From Brachybacterium equifaecis (lineage in GTDB: Bacteria > Actinomycetota > Actinomycetes > Actinomycetales > Dermabacteraceae): 64,000 nt of DNA. The stretch is from the NCBI RefSeq assembly GCF_023509525.1, contig NZ_JAKNCJ010000003.1, positions 206,421-270,420 of the forward strand, read 5' to 3'. The stretch's first letter is position 1. Each line of letters begins with the position of its first letter. Shown one piece after another: positions 18,121-26,826 of the stretch. Made by a program: the position numbers and the translations under genes. The notes beneath the pieces were generated by a model, which worked only from the letters and a program-made list of their open reading frames with translations, was not told the DNA's origin and searched no databases.

Positions 18121-19260
18121 TCAGCGCCTTGTCTGCGAGGGGTGCGAGGAGGCGCGGGAGGAGCCGCCGGCGGCGGCCTCCCGCTCGGGGTGCGCGATCC
18201 CCGAGCGGTCGGCGCGAGCGCCGGCCTCCGGGTCCGCGTCGATCGGGGGCTGGGAGGGGTCGGTGCCGGCCGGCGCGCCGGCGGCGCGCGCGGCGTGCAC
18301 GCGATCCGTGTGCTCGCGGATCGCGCGCTCGCGCCCGCGGAGGGTGACCAGCAGGCCGGGGGCGATGAACGCCGAGGAGTAGGTGCCCACGAGGATGCCG
18401 ATGAACAGCGCGAGCGAGATGTCCTTCAGTGTGCCCGCGCCCAGCAGCAGGGCGCCGATCGCGAGGATCGAGCCCACCGGCAGCAGGGCCACGATCGCGG
18501 TGTTCAGCGAGCGCATGAGGGTCTGATTGGCCCCGAGCTCGACCGCCTCGGCGTAGGTGAAACGGGTCTGGGAGCCGAGGTCCTCGGTGTTCTCGCGCAC
18601 CTTGTCGAACACGACGATCGTGTCGTACAGGGAGTAGCCGAGGATCGTGAGGAAGCCGATCACGGTCGCGGGCGTCACCTCGAACCCGACCACGCCGTAC
18701 ACGGCGGCGGTGAGGAGCATGTCGTGCACCAGCGTGAGCATCGCCGCGAGGGAGACGGTCGCATTGCGGAAGTAGAGCGCCATCACGATCGCGACCAGCA
18801 CGATGAACACGGCGACCCCGCGCACCATCTTGCCCGTGACGTCCCCGCCCCAGACCGGGCCGATGAACGAGCTGGAGACGTCCTGGGGCTGGACTCCGTA
18901 GGCGTCCGCGAGCTCGGCGGCGACCTGCTGGGTCTGCGCGGAGTCGAGCTCGGCCGTCTGCACGCGCAGCGCGGTGCCGCCGATGGCGGTGATCTTGGGC
19001 TCGTTCTGGGGCACGTGCGCGCGCACGACGTCGCGGGCGAGCGACTCGTCCCCGGAGGCGGCGCCGGCGATCTGGAACTCGGATCCTCCCGTGAACTCGA
19101 TGCCGAGGTTCACCCCGCGCAGCGCGGCGATGCCGCCGAGGAGCACGAGCGCGATCAGGCTGATCGCGTACCAGGTGCGGCGGCGGCGCACGATCGGCAC
19201 CGAGACCTTCCCGGAGTGGAGGTCGTTGCCGAGGGAGGAGAGGCGGGTCAGGGTGCTCAT
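18121..19260 (-). CDS. secF: Protein translocase subunit SecF
   Basis: SecF works with SecD to drive the late steps of Sec export using the proton gradient. The 379-residue protein has the first helix at about 30-50, the periplasmic P4 domain beginning with GIEFTGGSEF, and the five-helix C-terminal bundle. The conserved GFLTILGYSLYDTIVVFDK segment is present. The last roughly 60 residues are a polar, Ala-rich cytoplasmic tail. The ATG overlaps the secD stop by 4 nt, so the two are translated together. Confidence 0.95.
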   Translation of the reverse strand: MSTLTRLSSLGNDLHSGKVSVPIVRRRRTWYAISLIALVLLGGIAALRGVNLGIEFTGGSEFQIAGAASGDESLARDVVRAHVPQNEPKITAIGGTALRVQTAELDSAQTQQVAAELADAYGVQPQDVSSSFIGPVWGGDVTGKMVRGVAVFIVLVAIVMALYFRNATVSLAAMLTLVHDMLLTAAVYGVVGFEVTPATVIGFLTILGYSLYDTIVVFDKVRENTEDLGSQTRFTYAEAVELGANQTLMRSLNTAIVALLPVGSILAIGALLLGAGTLKDISLALFIGILVGTYSSAFIAPGLLVTLRGRERAIREHTDRVHAARAAGAPAGTDPSQPPIDADPEAGARADRSGIAHPEREAAAGGSSRASSHPSQTRR

Positions 19261-21089
19261 CGTGCGCTCCTGTCGGTGGAGACGTCAGGGGCGGTGCGGT
19301 CGGCCTCCGGGGAGGGCTGCGCCTCGCGCGCGAGGCGCGCCTTGCGCTCGGCGAGGGTCTCGCGCGGCGCCGCGTCGCGATCGCCGCGACCGCTGCGGGA
19401 GCGCTCGGACGCGTCTGCGCGCTCGGATCCGGAGCGGATGCGCCCGCGCCCCGCATAGGCGGGCACGGAGCGTCCCAGCAGGGCGGGATCGAGCCCGCTC
19501 ATCGGATGGCCCTTCCCGAAGAAGCGGGTGCGCACGAGCGCCTGCAGCAGCGGGTGCGTGAACAGGAACACCACCAGCAGGTCCAGGAGAGTCGTCAGCC
19601 CCAGGGTGAAGGCGAACCCGCGCACTCCGCCCGTGGAGAGCAGGTACAGCACCACCGCGGCGATCAGGTTGACCGCGTCGGAGGCGAGGATCGTGCGCTT
19701 GGCGCGATCCCACCCGTGGTCGACGGAGGCGACGATGCCGCGACCGTCGCGGATCTCGTCGCGCACGCGCTCGAAGTAGACGATGAAGGAGTCGGCGGTG
19801 AAGGCGATCGCGACGATCAGACCCGCCACCCCGGCGAGCGAGAGGCGGTAGCCGATCTCGGGGATGTGGGACAGGATCGTCATCACGAGGTAGGCGAGCA
19901 CGCCCATCACCAGCAGGCTGGAGGTGGTGACGATCGCGAGGGTGCGGTACTGGAGCGCCGCGTAGATGACGACGAGCACGAGGCCGATGAGTCCCGCCAG
20001 GAGGCCCTTCTGCAGCTGGTCGCCGCCGAGGGTGGCCGAGATCTGCTGCTCGGACTGCACCTCGAACTGGAGCGGGAGCGCCCCGAACTTCAGCTGGTTC
20101 GCGAGCTGCGTGGCCTGATCCTGCGTGAAGGATCCGGTGATCGAGGCGTTGGTGCTGGTCGGCGCCTGGACCACGGGCGCGGAGATGACCAGTCCGTCCA
20201 GGAGGATGCCGAACTGCGTGGTCGCTCCCTCCTGGCCGTAGAGCGCCTGGGTCATGGCGCCGAAGGCCTCGCCCCCCTGCGCGTCGAAGGTCATGTTCAC
20301 GACGTAGAAGCCGGTCGACTGGCCGGTGGGGGTGGTCTCGGGCCCCACTCCGGCGTCCACGATCGAGGAGCCTGCGACGACCGTCGGGCCGAGGACGAAC
20401 TTCGCGGAGCCGTCGGGCGCGCATGCGACGACGGGCAGGGATGCGGGAGCCTGCGAGGCCTTCTCCTGCTGGAGCGAGGGATCGGTGCAGTCGACCTGCA
20501 TCACGTCGTTCTGGATGCCGCTGGAGATCCAGTCCATGGACCACGGCGCGGGAGTGCCCGTCTCCTGGGCGGCGGTCCCGTCGCTCGCGCCGGTGCCGGT
20601 CGCCGTGCTCGTCGCCGGGGCGTAGGGATCCTCCAGGGACACGGGGCCGGAGAAGGTGCCGGCAGAGGGATCCGTCGCGCCGCCCGCATCGCTCGGGGCG
20701 CCGGTGCCCTCGGGCGCCACGGTGCCGAGCACCGGGCGGAAGGAGAGCGCGGCGGTCTGGCTGAGCGCCTCGCGCGTGGCCTCGTCGAGCTGGCCCGGGA
20801 CGTCGACCACGATGTTGGTGCCGCCCTGGACCGAGATCTCGGTCTCGGCCACGCCCATCGCGTTGACGCGCTGGGCGATGATCTGGCGGGCCTGCTCCAT
20901 CGCCTGCGCATCGACCGTCGAGCCGGCTGTGGTGGAGGCCTGCAGGATGACCTGCGTGCCGCCCTCGAGATCCAGGGCGAGCTTCGGCGCAGGGTCCCAG
21001 CCTCCACGGGTCACCCCGGCGAGGACGGTCCCGCCGAGGATCAGCAGGATCAGGACGAGGGCGCCCAGGGAGAGTCGGCGTGCGGGCAT
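19257..21089 (-). CDS. secD: Protein translocase subunit SecD
   Basis: SecD partners SecF in the membrane and pulls exported chains outward. The 610-residue protein has helix 1 at about 7-27, then the signature LALDLEGGTQVIL and the large P1 domain. A Thr/Ser/Gly/Ala-rich insert of about 60 residues (roughly 140-200) interrupts P1, as in other actinobacteria. The five-helix bundle contains the conserved ADSFIVYFERVRDEIR motif. The Ser/Arg-rich cytoplasmic tail of about 75 residues is long. It overlaps secF by 4 nt. Confidence 0.95.
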   Translation of the reverse strand: MPARRLSLGALVLILLILGGTVLAGVTRGGWDPAPKLALDLEGGTQVILQASTTAGSTVDAQAMEQARQIIAQRVNAMGVAETEISVQGGTNIVVDVPGQLDEATREALSQTAALSFRPVLGTVAPEGTGAPSDAGGATDPSAGTFSGPVSLEDPYAPATSTATGTGASDGTAAQETGTPAPWSMDWISSGIQNDVMQVDCTDPSLQQEKASQAPASLPVVACAPDGSAKFVLGPTVVAGSSIVDAGVGPETTPTGQSTGFYVVNMTFDAQGGEAFGAMTQALYGQEGATTQFGILLDGLVISAPVVQAPTSTNASITGSFTQDQATQLANQLKFGALPLQFEVQSEQQISATLGGDQLQKGLLAGLIGLVLVVIYAALQYRTLAIVTTSSLLVMGVLAYLVMTILSHIPEIGYRLSLAGVAGLIVAIAFTADSFIVYFERVRDEIRDGRGIVASVDHGWDRAKRTILASDAVNLIAAVVLYLLSTGGVRGFAFTLGLTTLLDLLVVFLFTHPLLQALVRTRFFGKGHPMSGLDPALLGRSVPAYAGRGRIRSGSERADASERSRSGRGDRDAAPRETLAERKARLAREAQPSPEADRTAPDVSTDRSAR

Positions 21090-21121
21090 AGGTGCGGGAT
21101 TCCTCAGCAGACGGCGGAAGC

Positions 21122-21150
21122 GATCGCCCCGGCGCGCAGCCGGGGCGATC
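21122..21150 (-). terminator. Hairpin between yajC and secD
   Basis: A 12-bp perfect stem (21122-21133 with 21139-21150) with a 5-nt loop fills the yajC-secD gap. It may end some transcripts after yajC and so set the YajC to SecD ratio. It could also protect the yajC 3-prime end. Confidence 0.45.
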
Positions 21151-21165
21151 TGCGGAGCGGTGCGA

Positions 21166-21573
21166 TCAGCGCAGCGGGTCGGTCTCGTCCCGGCGAGCGG
21201 TCACGCCGGGGATGGTGTCGTCCGCGCGGTCCGCGCTCTCGAGCGTCTCGAACTCCTCGCTGGTGCCTGCGGTGCGCTCGGCATCGCTCGGCTCGAGGGG
21301 GGCGTCGGAGACGGCCGACGGGGCAGCAGGCCCTGCGAGGGCCGCGCGCGACCACTTGGTGAGGGCGCCCGACTCGGTCTCGAGGATGACGACATCCTCG
21401 AACTCCTCGACGATCAGGCCGTAGAAGCCGGAGTGCGTGCGCACCTCGTCGCCGACGGTGAGCGCTCTCTGCACTTTCTGCAGCTCGACCTGGGCTGCGC
21501 GCTGGCGGCGGGTCATCAGCATCATCGGCACGATGAGCACGGCGAACAGGAGGAGCGGGAGCAGGAGTTCCAC
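21166..21573 (-). CDS. yajC: Preprotein translocase subunit YajC
   Basis: This small single-pass membrane protein is associated with SecDF. The 135-residue product has one N-terminal helix (about 2-20), then the YajC core with the conserved pattern LTVGDEVRTHSGFYG (about 39-53). An acidic, probably disordered C-terminal tail follows. GTG at 21573 is chosen because GAAAGG lies 8 nt upstream and the protein then begins directly with the helix. Confidence 0.93.
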   Translation of the reverse strand: MELLLPLLLFAVLIVPMMLMTRRQRAAQVELQKVQRALTVGDEVRTHSGFYGLIVEEFEDVVILETESGALTKWSRAALAGPAAPSAVSDAPLEPSDAERTAGTSEEFETLESADRADDTIPGVTARRDETDPLR

Positions 21574-21694
21574 GGGGGCCCTTTCACGGAGCGGAGCGGG
21601 GCGGAAGGACTCCGCCGCGCACCGGCCCACTGTACCCGGCGCAGCCTGATCGCCCGGGAGGGCCCGGCCGCGCGGGTCGGGGCGGGAGCGGGAC

Positions 21695-21735
21695 CCGATC
21701 CTCAGAACCGAGCGGAGATCCGATTCTCAGAACCG
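21695..21735. repeat. Short tandem duplication at the ruvB stop
   Basis: Two 16-bp copies (21695-21710 and 21720-21735) differ at one base and are offset by 25 bp. The right copy contains the last codons and stop of ruvB. The left copy repeats them downstream. No function is evident. Confidence 0.5.
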
Positions 21736-22857
21736 TCCGAGCGTCGGCTCGATCGCCGCTCCCGGCGTCGGGGCGGGCAGGCCGAGGTGCTCCCAGGCCT
21801 GCGCGGTGGCGATGCGCCCGCGGGGTGTGCGCGAGAGGAATCCCTCCCGCACCAGGTAGGGCTCGACCATCGTCTCCACGGTCTCGGTCTCCTCCCCCAC
21901 CGCGACGGCGAGGGTGGACAGCCCCACGGGGCCTCCGGCGAAGCGGGTGCACAGCGCTGCGAGCACAGCGCGGTCCAGCCGATCGAGACCGCGGGGGTCG
22001 ACCTCGTAGACCTCGAGCGCCGCGCGCGCCGCGTCCAGATCCAGCTCTCCGCTGCCGCGCACGAGCGCCCAGTCGCGCACGCGCCGCAGGAGGCGGTTCG
22101 CGATGCGCGGCGTGCCGCGCGAGCGCGAGGCGATCTCCCGGGCCGCCCCCTGGGCGATCTCCACCTCCAGCTGGGCGGCGGAGCGCATCACGACCTCGTG
22201 CAGCTCGTGCGGCTGGTAGTAGTCCAGATGGCCGACGAAGCCGAAGCGGTCGCGCAGCGGAGCCGGCAGGAGCCCGGCGCGCGTGGTCGCGCCGACCATC
22301 GTGAACGGCGGCAGGTCCAGCGGGATCGACGTCGCCCCCACGCCCTTGCCGACGACCACGTCGACGCGGAAGTCCTCCATGGCGATGTAGAGCATCTCCT
22401 CGGCGGGCCGGGCGAGGCGGTGCACCTCATCGATGAACAGCACCTCCCCCTCCTCGAGGGAGGAGAGGATCGCGGCGAGATCGCCGGCGTGCTGGATCGC
22501 CGGTCCGGAGGTGATCCGCAGGGGGACCCCGATCTCCGCGGCGATGATCATGGCCAGCGTGGTCTTGCCGAGCCCCGGGGGGCCCGACAGGAGCACGTGC
22601 TCGGGAGCGCGGCCGCGCGCCTGGGCGGCGTCGAGGACGAGCGAGAGCTGGTTCCGCACGACCTGCTGGCCGACGAACTCCGTCAGCCGCCGCGGGCGCA
22701 GAGCGGCCTCGGCCGCCCGCTCCCGATCCCCCGACTCTGCGCGCACCAGGGCCTCCTGGGCCCATGCCTCGCTGGCGCCCGCCTCCCCCGCCGCAGCGGA
22801 CTCGTCCGCTGGGAGGAAGGGCTCGCCGCCTCCGAGCGCCTCGCCCTCCGCTCTCAC
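21727..22857 (-). CDS. ruvB: Holliday junction DNA helicase RuvB
   Basis: This AAA+ motor drives branch migration with RuvA during recombination. The 376-residue protein shows Walker [10 protein letters not shown], Walker B FIDEVHRL, sensor 1 GATTRAG, the arginine finger region and the C-terminal winged helix ([14 protein letters not shown]). GTG at 22857 overlaps the ruvA stop (GTGA). This adds about 37 acidic residues before the usual core; a later GTG (the VRAESGD codon) would give a standard length. Coupling favours the longer form. Confidence 0.94.
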   Translation of the reverse strand: MRAEGEALGGGEPFLPADESAAAGEAGASEAWAQEALVRAESGDRERAAEAALRPRRLTEFVGQQVVRNQLSLVLDAAQARGRAPEHVLLSGPPGLGKTTLAMIIAAEIGVPLRITSGPAIQHAGDLAAILSSLEEGEVLFIDEVHRLARPAEEMLYIAMEDFRVDVVVGKGVGATSIPLDLPPFTMVGATTRAGLLPAPLRDRFGFVGHLDYYQPHELHEVVMRSAAQLEVEIAQGAAREIASRSRGTPRIANRLLRRVRDWALVRGSGELDLDAARAALEVYEVDPRGLDRLDRAVLAALCTRFAGGPVGLSTLAVAVGEETETVETMVEPYLVREGFLSRTPRGRIATAQAWEHLGLPAPTPGAAIEPTLGRF

Positions 22858-23516
22858 CTGCTGCCCCCGAGACCCCGCAGGGCGCTGCGCAGCAGGGTCG
22901 CCGGGTCGATCGCAGCGCCCTGCTCGCCCCCGGCGCTCGCGGCGGCGAGCTCCTCGTGCGCGCGGGAGACGGCCTCGGTCGCGCTCTTCTCGGGCCAGCC
23001 GAGCCCCAGCAGCGCCTCGAGGACCTGCGCTTGCACTCCGCTGGTCCCGGCCGGCTCCGCGCCGCGTTTCGACGGCGCCCCGGAAGAGCCCTCTGCGGCC
23101 GCAGCGGGCTCGATCGGCGGCGCGAGCCGGCCGCCGAGCTCGAGGACCATGCGGCTGGCGACCTTCGGCCCGATGCCGGGCGTGCGACTGATCGCCTTGA
23201 TGTCCTGCGCAGCGACGGCGCGGGCGAGATCCTCGGGGGACATGACCGCGAGGACCGACAGGGCGAGCCGCGGGCCGATGCCGCTGACCGACTGGACGAT
23301 GCGGAAGGCGTCGGCGTCCTGCGCGGAGGGGAAGCCGAACAGCGTCATCGAGTCCTCGCGCACCACCATCTCGGTGTGCAGCGTGAGGTCGGCGCCGAGG
23401 CGGGTCTGCGCGAGCGCCGCGGGAGTCGTGCGCACGAGGTACCCGACTCCGTGCACGTCCAGGACGAGGGAGTCGAGACCGAGGGAGGCGACCGTTCCGG
23501 TCAGGGTTGCTATCAC
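22854..23516 (-). CDS. ruvA: Holliday junction DNA helicase RuvA
   Basis: RuvA binds four-way junctions and recruits RuvB. The 220-residue protein has the N-terminal OB domain (about 1-63), two helix-hairpin-helix motifs ([10 protein letters not shown] and [11 protein letters not shown]) and the C-terminal RuvB-binding domain after a Pro/Ala linker. GTG at 23516 gives the family start MIATLTG. A TACGAT hexamer 6 nt before it suggests an internal leaderless promoter, although ruvC ends only 26 nt upstream. Confidence 0.95.
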   Translation of the reverse strand: MIATLTGTVASLGLDSLVLDVHGVGYLVRTTPAALAQTRLGADLTLHTEMVVREDSMTLFGFPSAQDADAFRIVQSVSGIGPRLALSVLAVMSPEDLARAVAAQDIKAISRTPGIGPKVASRMVLELGGRLAPPIEPAAAAEGSSGAPSKRGAEPAGTSGVQAQVLEALLGLGWPEKSATEAVSRAHEELAAASAGGEQGAAIDPATLLRSALRGLGGSR

Positions 23517-23522
23517 GGCACC

Positions 23523-23528
23523 ATCGTA
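23523..23528 (-). promoter_or_regulatory. -10 element of a leaderless ruvA transcript
   Basis: TACGAT on the minus strand is followed by 6 nt and the ruvA GTG. It lies in the short ruvC-ruvA gap and could express ruvAB apart from ruvC. Confidence 0.4.
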
Positions 23529-23542
23529 GAACGTGTGTTCGA

Positions 23543-24133
23543 TCAGAAGCGGGAGGAGGAGGTGTCCCGGGCGCGCCGCGCGGAGCGCTCGGCCTCGGCC
23601 CACACGGCCTGCGCGCTCGTGCGCGCCTTCCCGCCCGCGTCCAGTCGCACCGGCCCCGGCCCGCGCCAGATCTGCGTGAGCGCGATCGCGAGGGCGTCGG
23701 CCGCGTCGGCGGGAGAGGGGGGTGCATCCAGGCCCAGAAGCTTCACGAGCATGGTCTGGATCTGCTTCTTGTCGGCCCGGCCGCTGCCGGTGACGGCGGC
23801 CTTGACCTCGGAGGGCGTGTGAATGGCCACGCGGATCCCGCGCTGCGCGGCCAGGAGCACCGCGACGCCGGACACCTGCGCGGTGCCCATGACGGTGGAG
23901 GTGTTGTTCTGCGCGAAGACCCGCTCGATCGCGACGACATCCGGGGCGTGCTCCTCGAGCTTCGCCTCGAGGCCGCGCGCGATCTCCAGGAGGCGGATGT
24001 CCAGGGTGTCCTCGTGGCGGGAGCGCACCACCCCCACGTCCACCAGGGAGGCGGAGCGGCCGATGCCCGCATCGAGCACCCCGTAGCCGCAGCGCGTGAG
24101 GCCGGGATCCACGCCCAGCACCCGGAGGGTCAC
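23543..24133 (-). CDS. ruvC: Crossover junction endodeoxyribonuclease RuvC
   Basis: RuvC cuts Holliday junctions. The 196-residue protein has the RNase H-like fold with catalytic acids in [10 protein letters not shown] (Asp9), AIERVF (Glu of the second strand) and the C-terminal [12 protein letters not shown] segment. The start is GTG. The last 35 residues are an Arg/Ser-rich tail beyond the usual end. It is the first of ruvC-ruvA-ruvB and lies 31 nt downstream of the YebC gene, the conserved order. Confidence 0.95.
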   Translation of the reverse strand: MTLRVLGVDPGLTRCGYGVLDAGIGRSASLVDVGVVRSRHEDTLDIRLLEIARGLEAKLEEHAPDVVAIERVFAQNNTSTVMGTAQVSGVAVLLAAQRGIRVAIHTPSEVKAAVTGSGRADKKQIQTMLVKLLGLDAPPSPADAADALAIALTQIWRGPGPVRLDAGGKARTSAQAVWAEAERSARRARDTSSSRF

Positions 24134-24164
24134 GACCGGACCTCTCCGGGTGCGGGCGGGCGCA

Positions 24165-24920
24165 TCACTCGGACTCGAGCTGCGCGGCGACGTCGTCGGG
24201 GATGTCCAGGTTCGAGTAGACGTTCTGGACGTCGTCGCTGTCCTCGAGCGCGTCGATCAGGCGCAGCGCCTTCTGCGCGCCGTCGAGGTCGACCTCGGTG
24301 CGCATGTTCGGCACGAACTGCGCCTCGGCGCTGTCGTAATCGATGCCCGCGGCCTGGAGCGCCTGGCGCACGGCGACGACGTCGGCCGCCTCGCACAGCA
24401 CTTCGAAGGTGTCCTCGTACTCGTTGACCTCCTCGGCGCCCGCGTCGAGGACGGCGAGCATGACGTCATCCTCCGTGAGCTCCGCCTTCGGGAGGGTGAC
24501 CACGCCCTTGCGGTTGAACATGTAGGAGACCGAGCCGGAGTCGGCCATGTTCCCGCCGTTGCGCGAGAACGCGAGGCGCACCTCGGAGACAGCGCGGTTC
24601 TTGTTGTCGGTGAGGCACTCCACCAGCAGGGCGACGCCCCCCGGGCCGTAGCCCTCGTACATGAGCGTCTGGTAGTCGACGCCGGCGCCGTCGAGGCCGC
24701 CGCCGCGCTTGACGGCGCGGTCGATGTTGTCGTTCGGGACCGAGGACTTCTTGGCCTTCTGGATCGCGTCGAAGAGGGTCGGGTTGCCGGCCGGGTCAGG
24801 GCCGCCCATCCGCGCGGCGACTTCGATGTTCTTGATGAGCTTGGCGAACAGCTTGGCGCGCTTTCCGTCGATCGCGGCCTTCTTGTGCTTGGTCGTCGCC
24901 CATTTGGAGTGACCCGACAT
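24165..24920 (-). CDS. YebC/PmpR family protein
   Basis: The 251-residue protein begins with the family signature [18 protein letters not shown] and ends with the usual acidic segment ([15 protein letters not shown]). Members were described as DNA-binding regulators, and some as ribosome-associated factors that help at proline stretches; which role applies here is not shown. GAGGAGA lies 5 nt before the ATG. Position directly upstream of ruvC is conserved across bacteria. Confidence 0.93.
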   Translation of the reverse strand: MSGHSKWATTKHKKAAIDGKRAKLFAKLIKNIEVAARMGGPDPAGNPTLFDAIQKAKKSSVPNDNIDRAVKRGGGLDGAGVDYQTLMYEGYGPGGVALLVECLTDNKNRAVSEVRLAFSRNGGNMADSGSVSYMFNRKGVVTLPKAELTEDDVMLAVLDAGAEEVNEYEDTFEVLCEAADVVAVRQALQAAGIDYDSAEAQFVPNMRTEVDLDGAQKALRLIDALEDSDDVQNVYSNLDIPDDVAAQLESE

Positions 24921-24979
24921 GTGTCTCCTCGGATTCTCGTGCGGCGGGTGGATTGCCTGCCCAGTCTACGTCGGCCGGA

Positions 24980-26230
24980 TCAGGCCGGGACGACCGGCTG
25001 GGACAGCGCCCCGATCAGGCGGCGGTCCGCGGTGATCCGCTCGAGCAGCTCCGCCTCGCGCTGGGACGCGCGCGCGGTGGGACGGCCCTGGAGCGCACCG
25101 TGGCGGTGCATCGCGAGGTCGACGGCGGCGAGGATCAGATCGTGCATCGCCATCCCGGGCACGGCGCCGTGGCGCAGCGCCCATTTCTCCGCGCGGCGGC
25201 GCCGACGGATCGAGACCAGCATCTCGACCTCCGACGGCGTGAACCAGCCCGCGCGCCCGTACTCGGAGAGCTGCCGGCGCACGATCCTCTTCTCCCGCAG
25301 CCGCAGGAACGCGACGATCGCCACGAGGATCAGGAAGATCGGGACCTGCACCGTGAGGTAGTAGCGGACGAAGCCTGCGAGCGGGTTCTCGGGATCCACC
25401 TCGAGGAAGAACGTCGAGCCGTTCCACAGCGCGTGCAGGCACATCCCGAGCGCGAGCCCTCCGATGCCGAGCCCGAAGGACAGCATCACCGAGCGGCGCT
25501 CGGCGGCGATGCCGAGACCGAGGCCGCACAGGGCGGTGAAGCTCACGTGCGCGAACGGGGAGAGCAGACCGCGCAGGAGGAACGTCTGCCAGAACGCATC
25601 GACCGCCCCCTCCGCCTGGGCCTGGGCGAATGCCTGGCCGAAGTAGAGGATGTTCTCGGTGAAGGCGAAGCCGCCCGCGATCAGCGCGGCGTAGACGACG
25701 CCGTCGATCGGGCCCCCGATGAAGCGCCGCCCCCAGAGCAGGAGCACGAGCAGGCCGGCCGACTTCATCGACTCCTCGACGATGGGGGCCTGGACCACCG
25801 CGCCGAGGAACGCCGCGGTGTTCTCCCCCGCGTCCTCGGGGCTCACCCACAGGATGAACGCCCCGCCGATGATGAAGGTCAGGGCGACCGATCCCGCGGC
25901 GCCCCAGATGAAGGAATAGGCGAGCGTCGAGCGGGGCTGCGGGGTGTAGCGGTCCAGCCACCACACCGCCGCCAGCACGAGACCGACCGGCACCAGCGCG
26001 GCGGTGAAGGACACGAGCGCCGTGCCGATCCCCATCGGCCGGATCACGAAGACGAAGACGGCGGCGCCGACGAGCAGGAGGACCCCGATGCCGAGGATCC
26101 AGATCAGCCTGCCCGTCCACCGGCGCCGAGGGCGGCGCGAAGGGGCCGAGGACCCCGGAGCGAGCGGGCCGGAGTCGGGCGCCGTGCGCAGGTCGTAGCC
26201 GTAGTCGACCTGCACCGAGGGATGCGCCAT
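24980..26230 (-). CDS. PrsW-family intramembrane protease
   Basis: The 416-residue membrane protein has about nine helices between residues 42 and 330 and a basic cytoplasmic tail. The glutamic-type protease motifs are visible: EES at 152-154 followed by K156, FAFTEN with Glu192, His228 in SPFAHVSFT, and a later HALWNG. Bacillus PrsW performs site-1 cleavage of an anti-sigma factor, but no sigma/anti-sigma pair is near, so the substrate is unknown. ATG at 26230 follows the HIT gene stop by 4 nt. Confidence 0.88.
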   Translation of the reverse strand: MAHPSVQVDYGYDLRTAPDSGPLAPGSSAPSRRPRRRWTGRLIWILGIGVLLLVGAAVFVFVIRPMGIGTALVSFTAALVPVGLVLAAVWWLDRYTPQPRSTLAYSFIWGAAGSVALTFIIGGAFILWVSPEDAGENTAAFLGAVVQAPIVEESMKSAGLLVLLLWGRRFIGGPIDGVVYAALIAGGFAFTENILYFGQAFAQAQAEGAVDAFWQTFLLRGLLSPFAHVSFTALCGLGLGIAAERRSVMLSFGLGIGGLALGMCLHALWNGSTFFLEVDPENPLAGFVRYYLTVQVPIFLILVAIVAFLRLREKRIVRRQLSEYGRAGWFTPSEVEMLVSIRRRRRAEKWALRHGAVPGMAMHDLILAAVDLAMHRHGALQGRPTARASQREAELLERITADRRLIGALSQPVVPA

Positions 26231-26234
26231 CCCC

Positions 26235-26813
26235 TCAGCCCTCCTCGCCCGCACCGCTCGGCCACGCGGCGGCGAACTGCTCGCGCGTGGTGGCGAGCAG
26301 GATCGGCAGCGCCTTCGTGCGGGCGATGATCGGCAGGAAGTTCGCATCCCCCTTCCAGCGCGGCACCACGTGCTGGTGCAGGTGCGCGGCGATGCCGGCG
26401 CCCGCGATGTCGCCCTGGTTCATGCCGAGGTTGAAGCCGGCCGGCGCCGAGACGTCCCGCACCACGCGCATCGCGGTGCGGGTGAGGGCAGCGACCTCGG
26501 CTACCTCCTCGTCCGTGAGCTCCGTGTAGTCCGCGACGTGGCGGTAGGGGCACACAAGCAGGTGACCGGAGTTGTACGGGAAGAGGTTCAGGATCACGAA
26601 GGCGCTGCGCCCCCGGTGCACGATCAGCGCGTCCTCATCGCTGCGCGCGGGCGCCGCGCAGAAGGGACACTGCTGCGCGTCGCCCGGATCCTCCGGCTTC
26701 CCCTCGCCCCGGATGTAGACCATCCGGTGCGGAGTCCACAGCCGCTCCATGCCGTCGGGATCCCCCGCGAAGTCCGCGGGATCCTCCGCCTGCGTCCAGT
26801 CGGCCTCGCTCAT
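26235..26813 (-). CDS. HIT-family nucleotide hydrolase/phosphorylase
   Basis: The 192-residue protein has the HIT triad HLHQHVVPR (about 144-152) and an upstream CPFC pair (about 49-52). Length and N-terminal LWTPHRMVYI match the mycobacterial Ap4A phosphorylase (Rv2613c-type). It likely splits diadenosine tetraphosphate or a related nucleotide in the cytoplasm. It sits between thrS and the PrsW gene with gaps of 13 and 4 nt, so it is in the thrS transcript. In mycobacteria the same gene also follows thrS. Confidence 0.9.
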   Translation of the reverse strand: MSEADWTQAEDPADFAGDPDGMERLWTPHRMVYIRGEGKPEDPGDAQQCPFCAAPARSDEDALIVHRGRSAFVILNLFPYNSGHLLVCPYRHVADYTELTDEEVAEVAALTRTAMRVVRDVSAPAGFNLGMNQGDIAGAGIAAHLHQHVVPRWKGDANFLPIIARTKALPILLATTREQFAAAWPSGAGEEG

Positions 26814-26826
26814 CGCCGCGCCCCTC

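Noticed and set aside
24980..26230. Sigma/anti-sigma system around the PrsW-type protease
   Set aside because: No sigma factor or membrane anti-sigma gene is adjacent; the neighbours are the HIT and YebC genes.
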